A DNA stretch of 64,000 bases from an uncultured Paracoccaceae bacterium. GTDB lineage: Bacteria > Pseudomonadota > Alphaproteobacteria > Rhodobacterales > Rhodobacteraceae. The DNA is taken from contig CAKSTR010000002.1 in the NCBI GenBank assembly GCA_934500835.1, forward strand, positions 62,001 to 126,000. The letters run 5' to 3'. Positions 1 to 8,372 of this stretch are shown here, in pieces. The position numbers were made by a program, and so were the translations under genes. The notes under the pieces were generated by a model that searched no databases, had not been told where the DNA came from, and saw only the letters and a list, made by a program, of their open reading frames with translations. How positions within the stretch are numbered: position 1 is the stretch's first letter; every line of letters begins with the position of its first letter.

Positions 1-475
1 TGCGGCCATCGGCAAGGCCGCCGGGCACGAAGGTGTAGAACCAGCTGTGGTCGAGGTCGTAAAGCACCGCGCCAAGGACGCCGCCAAGCGCCATTGCAAG
101 AAAACCGATCAGAAGCGGCCAGCCCGACCGCCGCGCGGCCTGCGGGATGCCGCGGGTCAGAAGCCGGGTGACAAGGCCGCCAAGGCTTTCCTGCGGGGCA
201 TAGACCACCAGATAGGCCCGGGCGCACAGCGCATCCAGATAGGTCAGCAAGGCGCGGTCCATCGAGATTGCGCGGGCCACCGACAGCGCATTCATCGCCT
301 GCCGGTACAGGCTGGCAAGCTCCAGCGCCTCTTCATAGCCCAGCGATTTCGCGCCGCGCTTTTCGGCCCGGCGCACCAGATCGTCCAGCCGCTTCCACCC
401 CGCCTCGCGTTCCGCGCGGAAACGGGTGGAACGGATCTGTTCGGCCGGTGCAGCGGAAAGGGCGGCGTCGGTCAT
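1..475 (-). CDS. SpoIIM-like (stage II sporulation protein M family) membrane protein, C-terminus missing
   Basis: This gene runs off the left edge, so only about the first 158 codons are visible. The start ATG at 475 overlaps the stop of the DUF58 gene in an ATGA arrangement, which supports translational coupling. The N-terminal ~110 residues are soluble and charged, with segments such as FRAEREAGWKRLDDLVRRAE and EEALELASLYRQAMNALSVA. A hydrophobic segment (LLIGFLAMALGGVLGAVLYD) follows near the edge. This layout, and its place after moxR and DUF58, fits the SpoIIM/DUF95 integral membrane family of non-sporulating bacteria. Its molecular role is unknown; an envelope function with the MoxR ATPase is an inference. 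Family assignment is fairly confident. Confidence 0.75.
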   Translation of the reverse strand, partial: MTDAALSAAPAEQIRSTRFRAEREAGWKRLDDLVRRAEKRGAKSLGYEEALELASLYRQAMNALSVARAISMDRALLTYLDALCARAYLVVYAPQESLGGLVTRLLTRGIPQAARRSGWPLLIGFLAMALGGVLGAVLYDLDHSWFYTFVPGGLADGR

Positions 476-1779
476 ATCATCTCCTTCGCCTTGATCTCGA
501 TATAGCGCGAGATCAGGGCCGAGGTCAGTTGCCCGGGGGCGGCGTCAAGGCACAGGATACCCAGCCGCGACAGCCGGTCCAGCACGGCCTGCCGTTCCTG
601 CAGGATGCCGGCGGCGGCGATCGCCTGCGCCACGTCATCCATGCCCGAAGTGGAGGGCCGGATCAGCCCCTGCAGGTCCGGATCGCGCAGGGCGACATAA
701 AGAACGACATGCTGACGCTGCATGACAGCAAGGTTCTCGACCAGCAGTTCGGCCGAGGTGCTGTCGACGAAGTCCGAGAACACGACGACCAGCGACCGCC
801 GCTTCAGCTTGCCGTTCAGCACAGACAGGCCAAGCGTGTGGTTGGTCTCGGCCTCATCCGGTTTCAGGTCGGCACAGGCGGCCTGGATGGGACCGAAGGC
901 GGCACGGCCCGGGCGGGGCGGGATCAGCGGGCGCGGACGGGCGCCGAAACTGTAGAACCCCACATTGTCTCCCGCCAGCCCCGAGGCCCAGCACAGCGCA
1001 AGCGCGGCATGAATGCCATGATCCATCCGCGTCAGCCCGGCCAGCCGTTCGGCCATCAGATGCCCGGTGTCGAGGCAGAGGATGATCTGGTGGTTGCGCT
1101 CCACCCGCGTCTCGCGCGCGACGAGGTCGTTCACCCGGGCCGAGCGTTTCCAGTCGATGCTGCGCGGGTCCATCCCCGGCACGAAGTCGCGCAGCTGGTG
1201 GAACTCGGACCCCTCGCCCTTGAGGTTCATCACCCGGGCCCCTTCCATCAGCGGCAGCATCTGCGCCTGAATGGCGCCCGACAGCACCGGCGAGATGTCG
1301 GGCAGGACGTGGATCTTCAGGTCCAGCGGCCAGCCGGGCAGGATGTCGAACAGCCCCAGTTTCGAGGGATACATCAGCCACAGCCGGCTGATGCTCTGCA
1401 CGCCGCGGTCGCGCAGCGTCAGCGGCAGGCGCAGGGCGATCTCGGTCGCACCTTGCGGGATCGCGGCCGGGGCCGTCTCGGCCAGATCCAGCCCCGGGTC
1501 CAGTGTCAGCCGCACCCACAGCTTCGGCGGCAGCCGGCGTCCGCGCAGGGCAAGGGTCAGTGCGACCTGATGGCCGGCAAAGCCGCGCGCGGGCAGGTCG
1601 GCCTCGGGCGCGATGCCGCGGGCCGGCACCGTCAGGGCAAGGTCGATGACGGCGGCCAGCAGCAGACCGGCCCAGGGCCAGACCAGCAGGTCGGGGCTTT
1701 CGGGCCGGGCGACGACCAGCGCCACCGACAGCGCCGCCAGCCCCCCCAAAGCCACCAGCATGAGCCGGGAAGGACGCAT
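472..1779 (-). CDS. DUF58 domain-containing protein
   Basis: A 435-residue protein that starts with two hydrophobic stretches (about residues 5-50, including LMLVALGGLAALSVALVVA), so the N-terminus is probably membrane-anchored. The central DUF58 signature is clear: GEGSEFHQLRDFVPGMDPR followed by SIDWKRSARVNDLVARETR. A vWA-like fold follows, with the segment IILCLDTGHLM. DUF58 proteins are commonly encoded next to MoxR AAA ATPases and are thought to be MoxR partners or substrates. Its start overlaps the moxR stop by one base and its stop overlaps the SpoIIM-like start, so the three are likely one transcript. The exact function in this organism is unknown. Confidence 0.88.
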   Translation of the reverse strand: MRPSRLMLVALGGLAALSVALVVARPESPDLLVWPWAGLLLAAVIDLALTVPARGIAPEADLPARGFAGHQVALTLALRGRRLPPKLWVRLTLDPGLDLAETAPAAIPQGATEIALRLPLTLRDRGVQSISRLWLMYPSKLGLFDILPGWPLDLKIHVLPDISPVLSGAIQAQMLPLMEGARVMNLKGEGSEFHQLRDFVPGMDPRSIDWKRSARVNDLVARETRVERNHQIILCLDTGHLMAERLAGLTRMDHGIHAALALCWASGLAGDNVGFYSFGARPRPLIPPRPGRAAFGPIQAACADLKPDEAETNHTLGLSVLNGKLKRRSLVVVFSDFVDSTSAELLVENLAVMQRQHVVLYVALRDPDLQGLIRPSTSGMDDVAQAIAAAGILQERQAVLDRLSRLGILCLDAAPGQLTSALISRYIEIKAKEMI

Positions 1780-2768
1780 CAGCGCGGCGCGTCCTGCCGG
1801 TTGAGGATGGCGGTCAGCACCTCGTCGGCGGTGCGCCCCTCGATTTCGGCGGTGGGGCCAAGCACGATACGGTGGCGCATGGCGGGCACGAACAGGCTTT
1901 GCACGTCATCCGGCAGCGCATAGTCGCGGCCGTCCAGCGCGGCGCGGGCGCGCACGGCCCCGGCAAGGGCGGCGGCGGCGCGGGTGGATGCGCCGTGCAG
2001 CACCTCGCCATCCGTCCGCGTCGCGCGCACCAGATCGACGATGTAGCGCAGGATGCTGTCCTCAAGCCGGATCGCATCGACCAGCGCGTGGCCATCGCGC
2101 AGGACCGCCCGGTCCATCACCGGCCGCAGCCCGGTCTTCATCACCCCGGCCGGGCCACGGGTGCCTTTTGACAGGATCGAGATTTCGGCATCCCGGTCCG
2201 GGAAATCGACCAGAAGCTTGAAGAGAAAGCGGTCCAGTTGCGCCTCGGGCAGGGGATAGGTGCCGTGCTGTTCGATCGGGTTCTGGGTGGCCAGCACGAA
2301 GAACTCATCCCCCAGCGAATGGGTGACGCCGTCGATCGTCACCTCGCGCTCGTTCATCGCCTGCAAAAGCGCCGATTGCGTCTTGGGGGGGGCGCGGTTG
2401 ATCTCGTCCGCCAGCAGGATGTCAGTGAAGACCGGGCCGCGGGTCAGGCGGAACTCTCCGGTCTGGAAGTTGAACAGGTTCACCCCCAGCACATCGCCCG
2501 GCATCAGGTCCGGGGTGAACTGCACCCGCCCGAACTGCAGCGAGGTGACTTGCGACAGCGTCTGCGCCAGCAGGGTCTTTGCGGTGCCGGGCGGGCCTTC
2601 CAGAAGGCAGTGCCCGCGCGCGAAGATCGAGATCAGCAGCATCTCGATCAGCGCATCCTGGCCCTGGATGACGCGGCGGACCTCGGCCCGCAGCATTTCG
2701 GCCAGGGCGCGGAAGCCGGCCAGCGACATCGGCGCGGTCTCGTCGGGAAGGGGGGCGTCACTTGCCAT
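1779..2768 (-). CDS. MoxR family AAA ATPase
   Basis: A 329-residue AAA+ ATPase of the MoxR branch. Visible motifs are Walker A GPPGTAKT (about residue 59), Walker B ILLADEINRAPPKTQSALLQ, and the sensor-1 region LATQNPIEQHGTYPLPEAQL followed by DRFLFK, which is diagnostic for MoxR. These proteins act as ATP-dependent chaperones in maturation of metalloenzymes or envelope complexes. The neighbours fit the usual module: the DUF4350 gene overlaps its start by 11 bases and DUF58 follows. No methanol dehydrogenase or other known client is present here, so the client cannot be named. Confidence 0.93.
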   Translation of the reverse strand: MASDAPLPDETAPMSLAGFRALAEMLRAEVRRVIQGQDALIEMLLISIFARGHCLLEGPPGTAKTLLAQTLSQVTSLQFGRVQFTPDLMPGDVLGVNLFNFQTGEFRLTRGPVFTDILLADEINRAPPKTQSALLQAMNEREVTIDGVTHSLGDEFFVLATQNPIEQHGTYPLPEAQLDRFLFKLLVDFPDRDAEISILSKGTRGPAGVMKTGLRPVMDRAVLRDGHALVDAIRLEDSILRYIVDLVRATRTDGEVLHGASTRAAAALAGAVRARAALDGRDYALPDDVQSLFVPAMRHRIVLGPTAEIEGRTADEVLTAILNRQDAPR

Positions 2769-4074
2769 GGGTCAGGTTCTCCAGAAGTCGGCGGAAGGTA
2801 TCAAGCTGGCGCTGCAGCTCGGCCGGGGAAAGCGGTTCGGCGGTGTTGGTGAGACGGGCGGAAACCGCCTGCAACTCGGCCGCGCGCGGGGCATCCTTGC
2901 GGGCCAGATGGGCAAAAAGGCGGGCCACGCCCTGCGGCCCCGCCCCGACCGCCCGGCCGAAGGTGGATTGCGCCAGATCCGACAGATTGGCCTGCACCAG
3001 ATCGGCGGCCATGCGCGCATCGTGGCCCGAAATCCGCAACAGCCGCGCATTGGTGGCGATGGCGGCCAGTTTCGACTGTTCGGGCGTGCCGATGGCATCG
3101 GCCCGTGCCGGTCCGAACCGCCGCGCCCCGCGCCACAGCGCAAGGCCCAGGAGGATTGCCAGCACGGCCCAGAGACCGGCCAGCGGCGGCGCGAAAAAGC
3201 GGGCGAGATCGGAACCGGAGCGGTCATAATACTGCTGCTGATCGCTGTAGTCGTAATATTCGACCAGATCCTCGCCCTCGGTGTCGATGTAGATCCGCAA
3301 TGCACCCTCGGCGTTGGTGGCCGACTGCGGCGCAAGCGCCTTGATCAGCCAGGTCACGAAGGCGGCATTGTCGGCCAGGGCCAGGCCATGGTTGTTGATC
3401 AGGTCCGGGTCGGACAGCAGATAGGTCGGGTTTTCGCTGTCGGAAAGGAAGCAGCGGGCGACCAGAACGCCCTGTTCCAGCCCGATCACGGTGCCGCAGG
3501 CCTCGCCCAGCGACAGGGGATCAAAGAGCTGCGGATGAAAGAGGGCAAGGTCATGTTCGCCCACTTCCTCGGTCAGGAAGCCCTTGACGGGCCGGATCAG
3601 CCGCAAGGACCAGTTGCCGACCTGCCCGACGGGGCGTTCGGCATCGTAGAGCGGGATCAGCGTGCTTTCGTGCACCGTGGCCGAGGTGACCGTGCCCGCC
3701 ACCCATTTCGGCAGGGCGACCAGAGAAGGCTTGTACCACAGCCGCGCATTCAGATCCCAGTTTTCGATGTTGCGCAGGGTCGACGCATAATAGGCCTGCG
3801 CCGGTGTCGCGGCCTCCGGCGGCGTGTTGTAAAGGTCGGTGTCGTAAAGCGGGATGATGCGCAGAGACAGTTGCGAGGCCGAGGGCCGGAACCGCGGGTT
3901 CGACCGTTCGACCGCCAGCCCCTCGGCCTTGAGCCAGGCCGAAAGCCCGTTGACCCCGATGACCGAAGCATCAAGCCGGCGCTCGTTGCTGCCCGATCCA
4001 CCAAGCAAGAGAAGCCCGCCAAGACCGGCAACCACCAGAAGGACGACAAGGATCAGCGGCAGGTTCCTAGCCAT
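2758..4074 (-). CDS. DUF4350 domain-containing membrane protein
   Basis: The start is placed at ATG 4074 (MARNLPLILV), overlapping the upstream DUF4129 stop by 8 bases. An in-frame ATG at 4182 lies inside that gene and has no reason to be used. The protein is 438 residues. It has an N-terminal membrane anchor (about residues 4-26), then a DUF4350-type extracytoplasmic domain with the pattern SVIGVNGLSAWLKAEGLAV and NNHGLALADNAAFVTWL, then a second hydrophobic segment (WAVLAILLGLALW, about residue 285) and a cytoplasmic tail. DUF4350 resembles GATase/ThuA-like folds, but no enzymatic activity is established. Position between DUF4129 and moxR indicates a shared envelope-linked role. Confidence 0.82.
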   Translation of the reverse strand: MARNLPLILVVLLVVAGLGGLLLLGGSGSNERRLDASVIGVNGLSAWLKAEGLAVERSNPRFRPSASQLSLRIIPLYDTDLYNTPPEAATPAQAYYASTLRNIENWDLNARLWYKPSLVALPKWVAGTVTSATVHESTLIPLYDAERPVGQVGNWSLRLIRPVKGFLTEEVGEHDLALFHPQLFDPLSLGEACGTVIGLEQGVLVARCFLSDSENPTYLLSDPDLINNHGLALADNAAFVTWLIKALAPQSATNAEGALRIYIDTEGEDLVEYYDYSDQQQYYDRSGSDLARFFAPPLAGLWAVLAILLGLALWRGARRFGPARADAIGTPEQSKLAAIATNARLLRISGHDARMAADLVQANLSDLAQSTFGRAVGAGPQGVARLFAHLARKDAPRAAELQAVSARLTNTAEPLSPAELQRQLDTFRRLLENLTHGK

Positions 4075-4801
4075 TGGCGCCCGCCTTTCGCAGCAGGATG
4101 CCGCGCCCAAGGTCCAGCGTGGCGGCGAAATCCTCGTCGCTGACCGGCCGTCCGCCGTAATGTGCCAGCTCGGCCCGGCCAAGGATCTGCTGCAGCGGCC
4201 CGGCGGCGCGCCAGCCCGGCGGCAGGCGGCGATAGGCGGTGCGTTCGGTATCGGCGCGGGCCAGCCGCGTGTCGGTCTCGCCCGCCGCGGTCAGAAGGCA
4301 GTGCCGCAACAGCCGCACCAGCGCCGCTGCCCGGTCCGGCATGCCGGCGATCTGGTCGATCAGGCTGCGCGGATCGCCGGTCTGGTCGTCATTGGTGATG
4401 TTCCAGGCCTCGGGCGCCACCACCGGCTTTTTCTGCTCGGCCGGCGCGCGGGCCAACAGCATCCCCGCGCCGCCGAACCGCAGCCACAGAAGAAGGGCCG
4501 CCACAAGGACCAGCACGATGACCACGGTCGAGACCGAACCGTTGCCGACGAAGGTGATCGGATCCGGTTCGGGTGCGGGCCTGGTCTCGGGCCTGGCAAT
4601 CTCGGTCCGGCCCTCGGCAAGGTCGCCCTTCAACTCGGTGACATAGGTCATCGCGGTCGTGCTGCCGTCGTTGGCCAGCGTCTCCTCGACCTTCGGCGAG
4701 GCCGCACCATGCGGCGGCTCGGCCGTCTTTTCGATCACGGCGCGCTGCTGGGCAGGGGCGGGAGACGCGGGCAGGACGCAGGCCAGCACCAGGGCCGCCA
4801 T
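4067..4801 (-). CDS. DUF4129 domain-containing protein
   Basis: The start is chosen at ATG 4801 because it opens a good signal peptide (MAALVLACVLPASPAPAQQ). The frame is open further upstream to 4936, but that extension is not hydrophobic or conserved-looking. The mature protein has a low-complexity periplasmic segment and one transmembrane helix (VSTVVIVLVLVAALLLWLRF, about residues 90-110). Its C-terminal cytoplasmic DUF4129 part has the typical RTAYRRLP and AELAHYGGRPVSDEDF motifs. DUF4129 is often fused or adjacent to transglutaminase/DUF58/MoxR systems. It is the first gene of this minus-strand cluster. Confidence 0.8.
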   Translation of the reverse strand: MAALVLACVLPASPAPAQQRAVIEKTAEPPHGAASPKVEETLANDGSTTAMTYVTELKGDLAEGRTEIARPETRPAPEPDPITFVGNGSVSTVVIVLVLVAALLLWLRFGGAGMLLARAPAEQKKPVVAPEAWNITNDDQTGDPRSLIDQIAGMPDRAAALVRLLRHCLLTAAGETDTRLARADTERTAYRRLPPGWRAAGPLQQILGRAELAHYGGRPVSDEDFAATLDLGRGILLRKAGANG

Positions 4802-4964
4802 CAGACCCCGGACAGGGGATCGGCAGAGGAAGGGCCGGGCAGGGCACTGTCCTGATCTTGACCCGAATTCGTCCTGCAACCTTCCACCCTGCGCCAATAC
4901 CATGGGAAGCCTGACCTGCTCTCGGTCCGGTTGCAAGGGCGGCCAGCCCTACGGTGCGCAGAAA

Positions 4965-4990
4965 AAAGCCCGGCACAAGGGCCGGGCTTT
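4965..4990 (-). terminator. Intrinsic terminator downstream of the DUF805 gene
   Basis: A perfect 10-bp stem, AAAGCCCGGC (4965-4974) with GCCGGGCTTT (4981-4990), and a 6-nt loop. On the minus strand the 3' arm runs into six T residues (4962-4967 read as A on plus). It lies 35 bases past the DUF805 stop. Confidence 0.8.
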
Positions 4991-5024
4991 CGCTGGTCTG
5001 GTCCGTTTGCGATTCAGTCCGCGA

Positions 5025-5465
5025 TCAGGCGAAGATGTCCGCACGTGCGGCAGGGCGCAACGGGTCCGGCCCGAAGCGGTTGTCGCCATCGGTGCCCTTC
5101 AGGCAGAAGATCACCAGCTGCGCGATCGCCGCGACAAAGCCGACGAAGGGGATCATGCTCAGCGCGATGAAGCCCAGATACCACCAGCCCGACATGTCGC
5201 GGTCATGCAGGCGGCGCACGGCCACCGCGATCGAGGGGATCAGGATCGCCAGATAGAAGACGGCCAGAACGGCTATCATCACATAGCCGAAGCCGTTGAC
5301 CTGCCCGGTATTGAAATCCATACCCAGCATGAGAAGTCCGCTCAGGACAAGCGCGATGACGACAATGAAAAGCGTGTAATACCAGTATTCCGACCGCGAG
5401 GCGCGGCCCTGGAAGTTCGCGTAATTCTGCTTGAGAACGCTGTTGACTGCTTCAGTGAAACCCAT
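5025..5465 (-). CDS. DUF805 domain-containing inner membrane protein
   Basis: A 146-residue membrane protein. The start is placed at ATG 5465 (MGFTEAVNSVLKQNYANFQG); a GGAG lies 9 bases upstream. An ATG five codons earlier is an alternative. Family hallmarks are NYANFQGRASRSEYWYYTLF at the N-terminus, VAVRRLHDRDMSGWWYL in the middle, and a C-terminal GTDGDNRFGPDP. Three to four hydrophobic segments are visible. DUF805 (YhaH type) proteins are widespread inner-membrane proteins of unknown function. A strong terminator follows, so it is probably a monocistronic unit. Confidence 0.88.
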   Translation of the reverse strand: MGFTEAVNSVLKQNYANFQGRASRSEYWYYTLFIVVIALVLSGLLMLGMDFNTGQVNGFGYVMIAVLAVFYLAILIPSIAVAVRRLHDRDMSGWWYLGFIALSMIPFVGFVAAIAQLVIFCLKGTDGDNRFGPDPLRPAARADIFA

Positions 5466-6059
5466 GTCCCTAATCTCCATTACTGTCCGGTCTGCCAATT
5501 GATCTGGCGAGTTGGCTTGTTGGCTTGCGACAATCTGCCACAAAAAAGTCATCGTGAACAGATCGCCGCTCGGCTTGGGGTGGAATGCCTTACCCCGCGT
5601 CACGGGGTGTTGCCGGGACGGGCTGGCCGCCATCGGGTCGCCGCCCCCGGACCGGGTCCGGTCATCTGGGAAACGGGGGCCAAAAGGTGCTGCCGCGAAA
5701 CCAGCCGACTGGTCGGAGCCGGGGCCCCGGCCAGTCGGGCGCGCCCTCGCCCAGGGGGCAGGGCGCGCATCACTCGTACCACACACTCCACCCGGCGCCG
5801 CGATGGGAAAAAGTCCACACGACTCTCCGGGCACACCCGCTACAGCACACGCCTTCTTTGTCATCCCGGCTGGACCGGGTAAATTCGTGTCACTGCCTAG
5901 GCAAAACTGCCTACGCCCATGGCTGCGCCCCTTGTAACCGACCGTCCACCTGCTAGAGAGCGGGGACTGCGCCGCAGGGCGCAGCCTTCACCCGGCATGG
6001 TCCCTGGGGCCGCCGTTACCGCATCCGGCAGGATTGCATCAAAGGGCCGAGGGACAGCT
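5466..6059. other. Long intergenic region between divergent DUF805 and histidine kinase genes
   Basis: About 590 bases without a supported gene. The DUF805 frame stays open upstream to 5864 and the kinase frame stays open back to 5919. Neither extension looks like protein: both are low-complexity and rich in Pro, Arg, Gly and Ala, as expected for GC-rich non-coding DNA. A short hairpin (ACCCCG-CGTCA-CGGGGT, 5592-5608) and the palindrome at 5898-5913 are the only structures I see. Promoters for both genes should lie here, but I cannot place -35/-10 boxes with confidence. Confidence 0.6.
5898..5913. promoter_or_regulatory. Palindrome TAGGCA-N4-TGCCTA upstream of the sensor kinase gene
   Basis: A perfect 6+6 inverted repeat separated by AAAC, 147 bases ahead of the preferred GTG start of the kinase. 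The right arm is part of a direct repeat of ACTGCCTA (5892-5899 and 5906-5913). The geometry suits a dimeric regulator such as a LuxR-type response regulator. No identity can be assigned from sequence. Confidence 0.35.
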
Positions 6060-8372
6060 GTGAAAACATCGCTTGGCGTTCTCTTGGCGGTCTGTCTGGC
6101 TGGTTTGCAGTTCGTGGCCGTGCTGGTGGTGGTCTCGTCTTCCTATGTGACCTCGGAACAGGCGCTGATCCGACATGCGCGCGATCTTCTGCGCGATGTC
6201 GGGATCAACACCATGGAACACGCCCGCGGCTTCCTGAGTCCTGCCGAAGGGGCGGCCGAACTGGCGGCCCGTCTGGCGCAGAACCGGGTCATCGCCAGCG
6301 ACGATCCGCGGCGGCTGGAGCAACTGCTGTTCCAGCAACTCCTGATCGCGCCGCAATTCGCCGGGGCCTATTACGGCAGCGAGTCCGGCGATTTCGTCAT
6401 GGTGCTTCGGACACCTGACGGACCGGCGCCGTTCCGCTCGAAGATCATCACCCATGAGGGTGGAGAGCGGCAGGTCGAGCTGATCTGGCGCACCCCCGAT
6501 TTCCAGACGGTCAAGCACGAGTTCGACCCGACGGACCTCTACGATCCTCGCGAACGGCTCTGGTATACGCGGGCCCGCACCGAGAAGGTGACGATCTGGA
6601 CCGACCCCTACATCTTCTTCACCACGCAGGAGCCGGGGATCACGCTGGCCTCGCCGGTGCTGGACGGCACTGGTGTTCTGGGCGTGATCGGCGTCGATAT
6701 CGAGATCAGCCGCATCTCGGATTTCCTGGCCCGGCTGAACATCGGCGAACATGGTCGCGCCATGATCATCAACGACAATGGCGATGTGATCGCGCATCCC
6801 CAGGTGGAGTTGCTGAAGACCCGCGATGACGACGGCACCCTGCGCTTTGCCAATATCGCCGAGTTCGAGGATCCGATCGCGCGCGCCGCCTTCGGGGGGC
6901 TCTTGAAGGAAGGCCAGGTGCGGGTCGCCGCAGAGACGCCGACGCAATTCGTCCATGACCGCGCGCGCTATGTGGCGACGCTGATGCCGATGCAAAGCGA
7001 TATCCTGCCCTGGACCGTCGCCGTCTATGCGCCCGAGAATGACTTCACCGCCGACATCAAGAAAAACCGCAGGGACAACACCTGGATCGCGGCGCTGATT
7101 GCGGCGATCACCGGGGTCGCCGGGCTGGTGCTGGCCAACTATATCCACAAGCCGGTGCGCGCCTTCGCCGTCCGCTCGGCCCTGATCTCGCAGGGCGAGG
7201 TGGACCCCGCTGCCCCGGCTCCGCGCACCTACCGCGAACTGGAGCGCGCAAATGATGCGCTGATGCAGCAGATCGCCGCCCGGCGCGAGGCGGAGCACGA
7301 ATACGGCCGGACCTTTGAGCTGTCCTCGCTGGGCATGGCGCAGCTGGCCTCGCATTGCGGGGCTTTCCTGCGGGTCAACCCGCGCTTCTGCGCGATCACC
7401 GGCTTCAGCGCCGACGATCTGGCCGGGATGAAGATGGCCGATCTGGCCAGCCCCGAACAGATCGCCGCCTGGCCCGAGCAGGAGGACGGCAGCCGCGACT
7501 TCTCTGTCAATCGCGAGGTGCGGCTGGTGCGCAAGGACGGGGTGCCGATCTGGGTCTCGATCAATGGCAACCTGATCCGCGACAGCGCCGGCAAGGCGCT
7601 GCATGTGGTGGTGACCATCGACGACATCACCGTCAGCCGCGAAAATGAAACCCGCATCGACCAGCTGAACCGCGACCTGTCACATCTGGCGCGGGGCAAT
7701 ACCATGGGGCAGATGGCCTCGGGCCTTGCGCATGAGCTGAACCAGCCGCTGACGGCAATTGCCCAGAACGCCGACACCGCGCTTCTGGTGCTGGACCAGC
7801 AGCCCGCGCCCGATGCCGAACTGCGCGAGATCCTGCAGGAAATCGAACGCCAGTCGCTGCGGGCCGGCAGCATCATCCACGCCCTGCGCAGCTTCATCCG
7901 CAAGGATGACGGCGCGCGGATTTCCTTCGATCTTGGCGAATTGCTGGACCAGACCCTGCACCTGGTGCGCGCCGAGGCGGCCGAGGCCGGAGTGGTGATC
8001 GAACGCGACTTGCCATCCGATCTGCCGCCGGTGCTGGCCGACCGGGTGCATCTGGCGCAGGTGGTGATCAACCTTTTGCAAAACGCGATCGAGGCCATGG
8101 CCCCGGACCGCGACAACGAACGGCGCGTCACGCTGCGCGCCTGGGCGCAGGACGGGTTCGTGACGGTGGCGGTGCAGGACACCGGGCCGGGGCTGGACGC
8201 CGGCGTGATGCCCTTCGCACAATTCGAAACCACCAAGCGCAGCGGAATGGGGCTTGGCCTGTCGATCTGCAAGTCGATTATCGAAGCCAACGGCGGCCGG
8301 ATCTGGCATGAACACAGTGGCACGCGCGGCGCGCGTTTTGTCTTCACCGTGCCGGCGGGGCGGGCGGCATGA
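6060..8372 (+). CDS. Sensor histidine kinase (double-Cache sensor, PAS, HisKA, HATPase)
   Basis: The preferred start is GTG 6060 (VKTSLGVLLAVCL), which puts the first transmembrane helix at the N-terminus and has GAGG upstream. In-frame ATGs at 5919 and 5997 would add an unlikely Arg-rich leader. The protein is 770 residues. An extracytoplasmic Cache-type sensor lies between two membrane helices (about residues 5-30 and 342-362). It is followed by a PAS domain (FLRVNPRFCAITGFSADDLA), an H-box of FixL/DctB type (GLAHELNQPLTAIAQNAD, His558), an N-box (NLLQNAIEAM) and G-boxes (DTGPGLD, GMGLGLSICKS). It overlaps the response-regulator gene by 4 bases. The Cache domain suggests a small carboxylate ligand, which is an inference. 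Confidence 0.9.
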   Translation: MKTSLGVLLAVCLAGLQFVAVLVVVSSSYVTSEQALIRHARDLLRDVGINTMEHARGFLSPAEGAAELAARLAQNRVIASDDPRRLEQLLFQQLLIAPQFAGAYYGSESGDFVMVLRTPDGPAPFRSKIITHEGGERQVELIWRTPDFQTVKHEFDPTDLYDPRERLWYTRARTEKVTIWTDPYIFFTTQEPGITLASPVLDGTGVLGVIGVDIEISRISDFLARLNIGEHGRAMIINDNGDVIAHPQVELLKTRDDDGTLRFANIAEFEDPIARAAFGGLLKEGQVRVAAETPTQFVHDRARYVATLMPMQSDILPWTVAVYAPENDFTADIKKNRRDNTWIAALIAAITGVAGLVLANYIHKPVRAFAVRSALISQGEVDPAAPAPRTYRELERANDALMQQIAARREAEHEYGRTFELSSLGMAQLASHCGAFLRVNPRFCAITGFSADDLAGMKMADLASPEQIAAWPEQEDGSRDFSVNREVRLVRKDGVPIWVSINGNLIRDSAGKALHVVVTIDDITVSRENETRIDQLNRDLSHLARGNTMGQMASGLAHELNQPLTAIAQNADTALLVLDQQPAPDAELREILQEIERQSLRAGSIIHALRSFIRKDDGARISFDLGELLDQTLHLVRAEAAEAGVVIERDLPSDLPPVLADRVHLAQVVINLLQNAIEAMAPDRDNERRVTLRAWAQDGFVTVAVQDTGPGLDAGVMPFAQFETTKRSGMGLGLSICKSIIEANGGRIWHEHSGTRGARFVFTVPAGRAA

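Noticed and set aside
268..1923. Very long open frames on the strand opposite real genes (for example 268-1923, 29716-32592, and 36817-39939 on minus).
   Set aside because: They are mirror frames of high-GC coding regions, rich in Arg, Gly, Pro, Gln and His and without domain motifs. The opposite frames carry complete known proteins.
5466..5864. An N-terminal extension of the DUF805 protein up to 5864.
   Set aside because: The extra 130 residues are low-complexity and unlike the family. The usual family start, MGFTEAV, coincides with the ATG at 5465.
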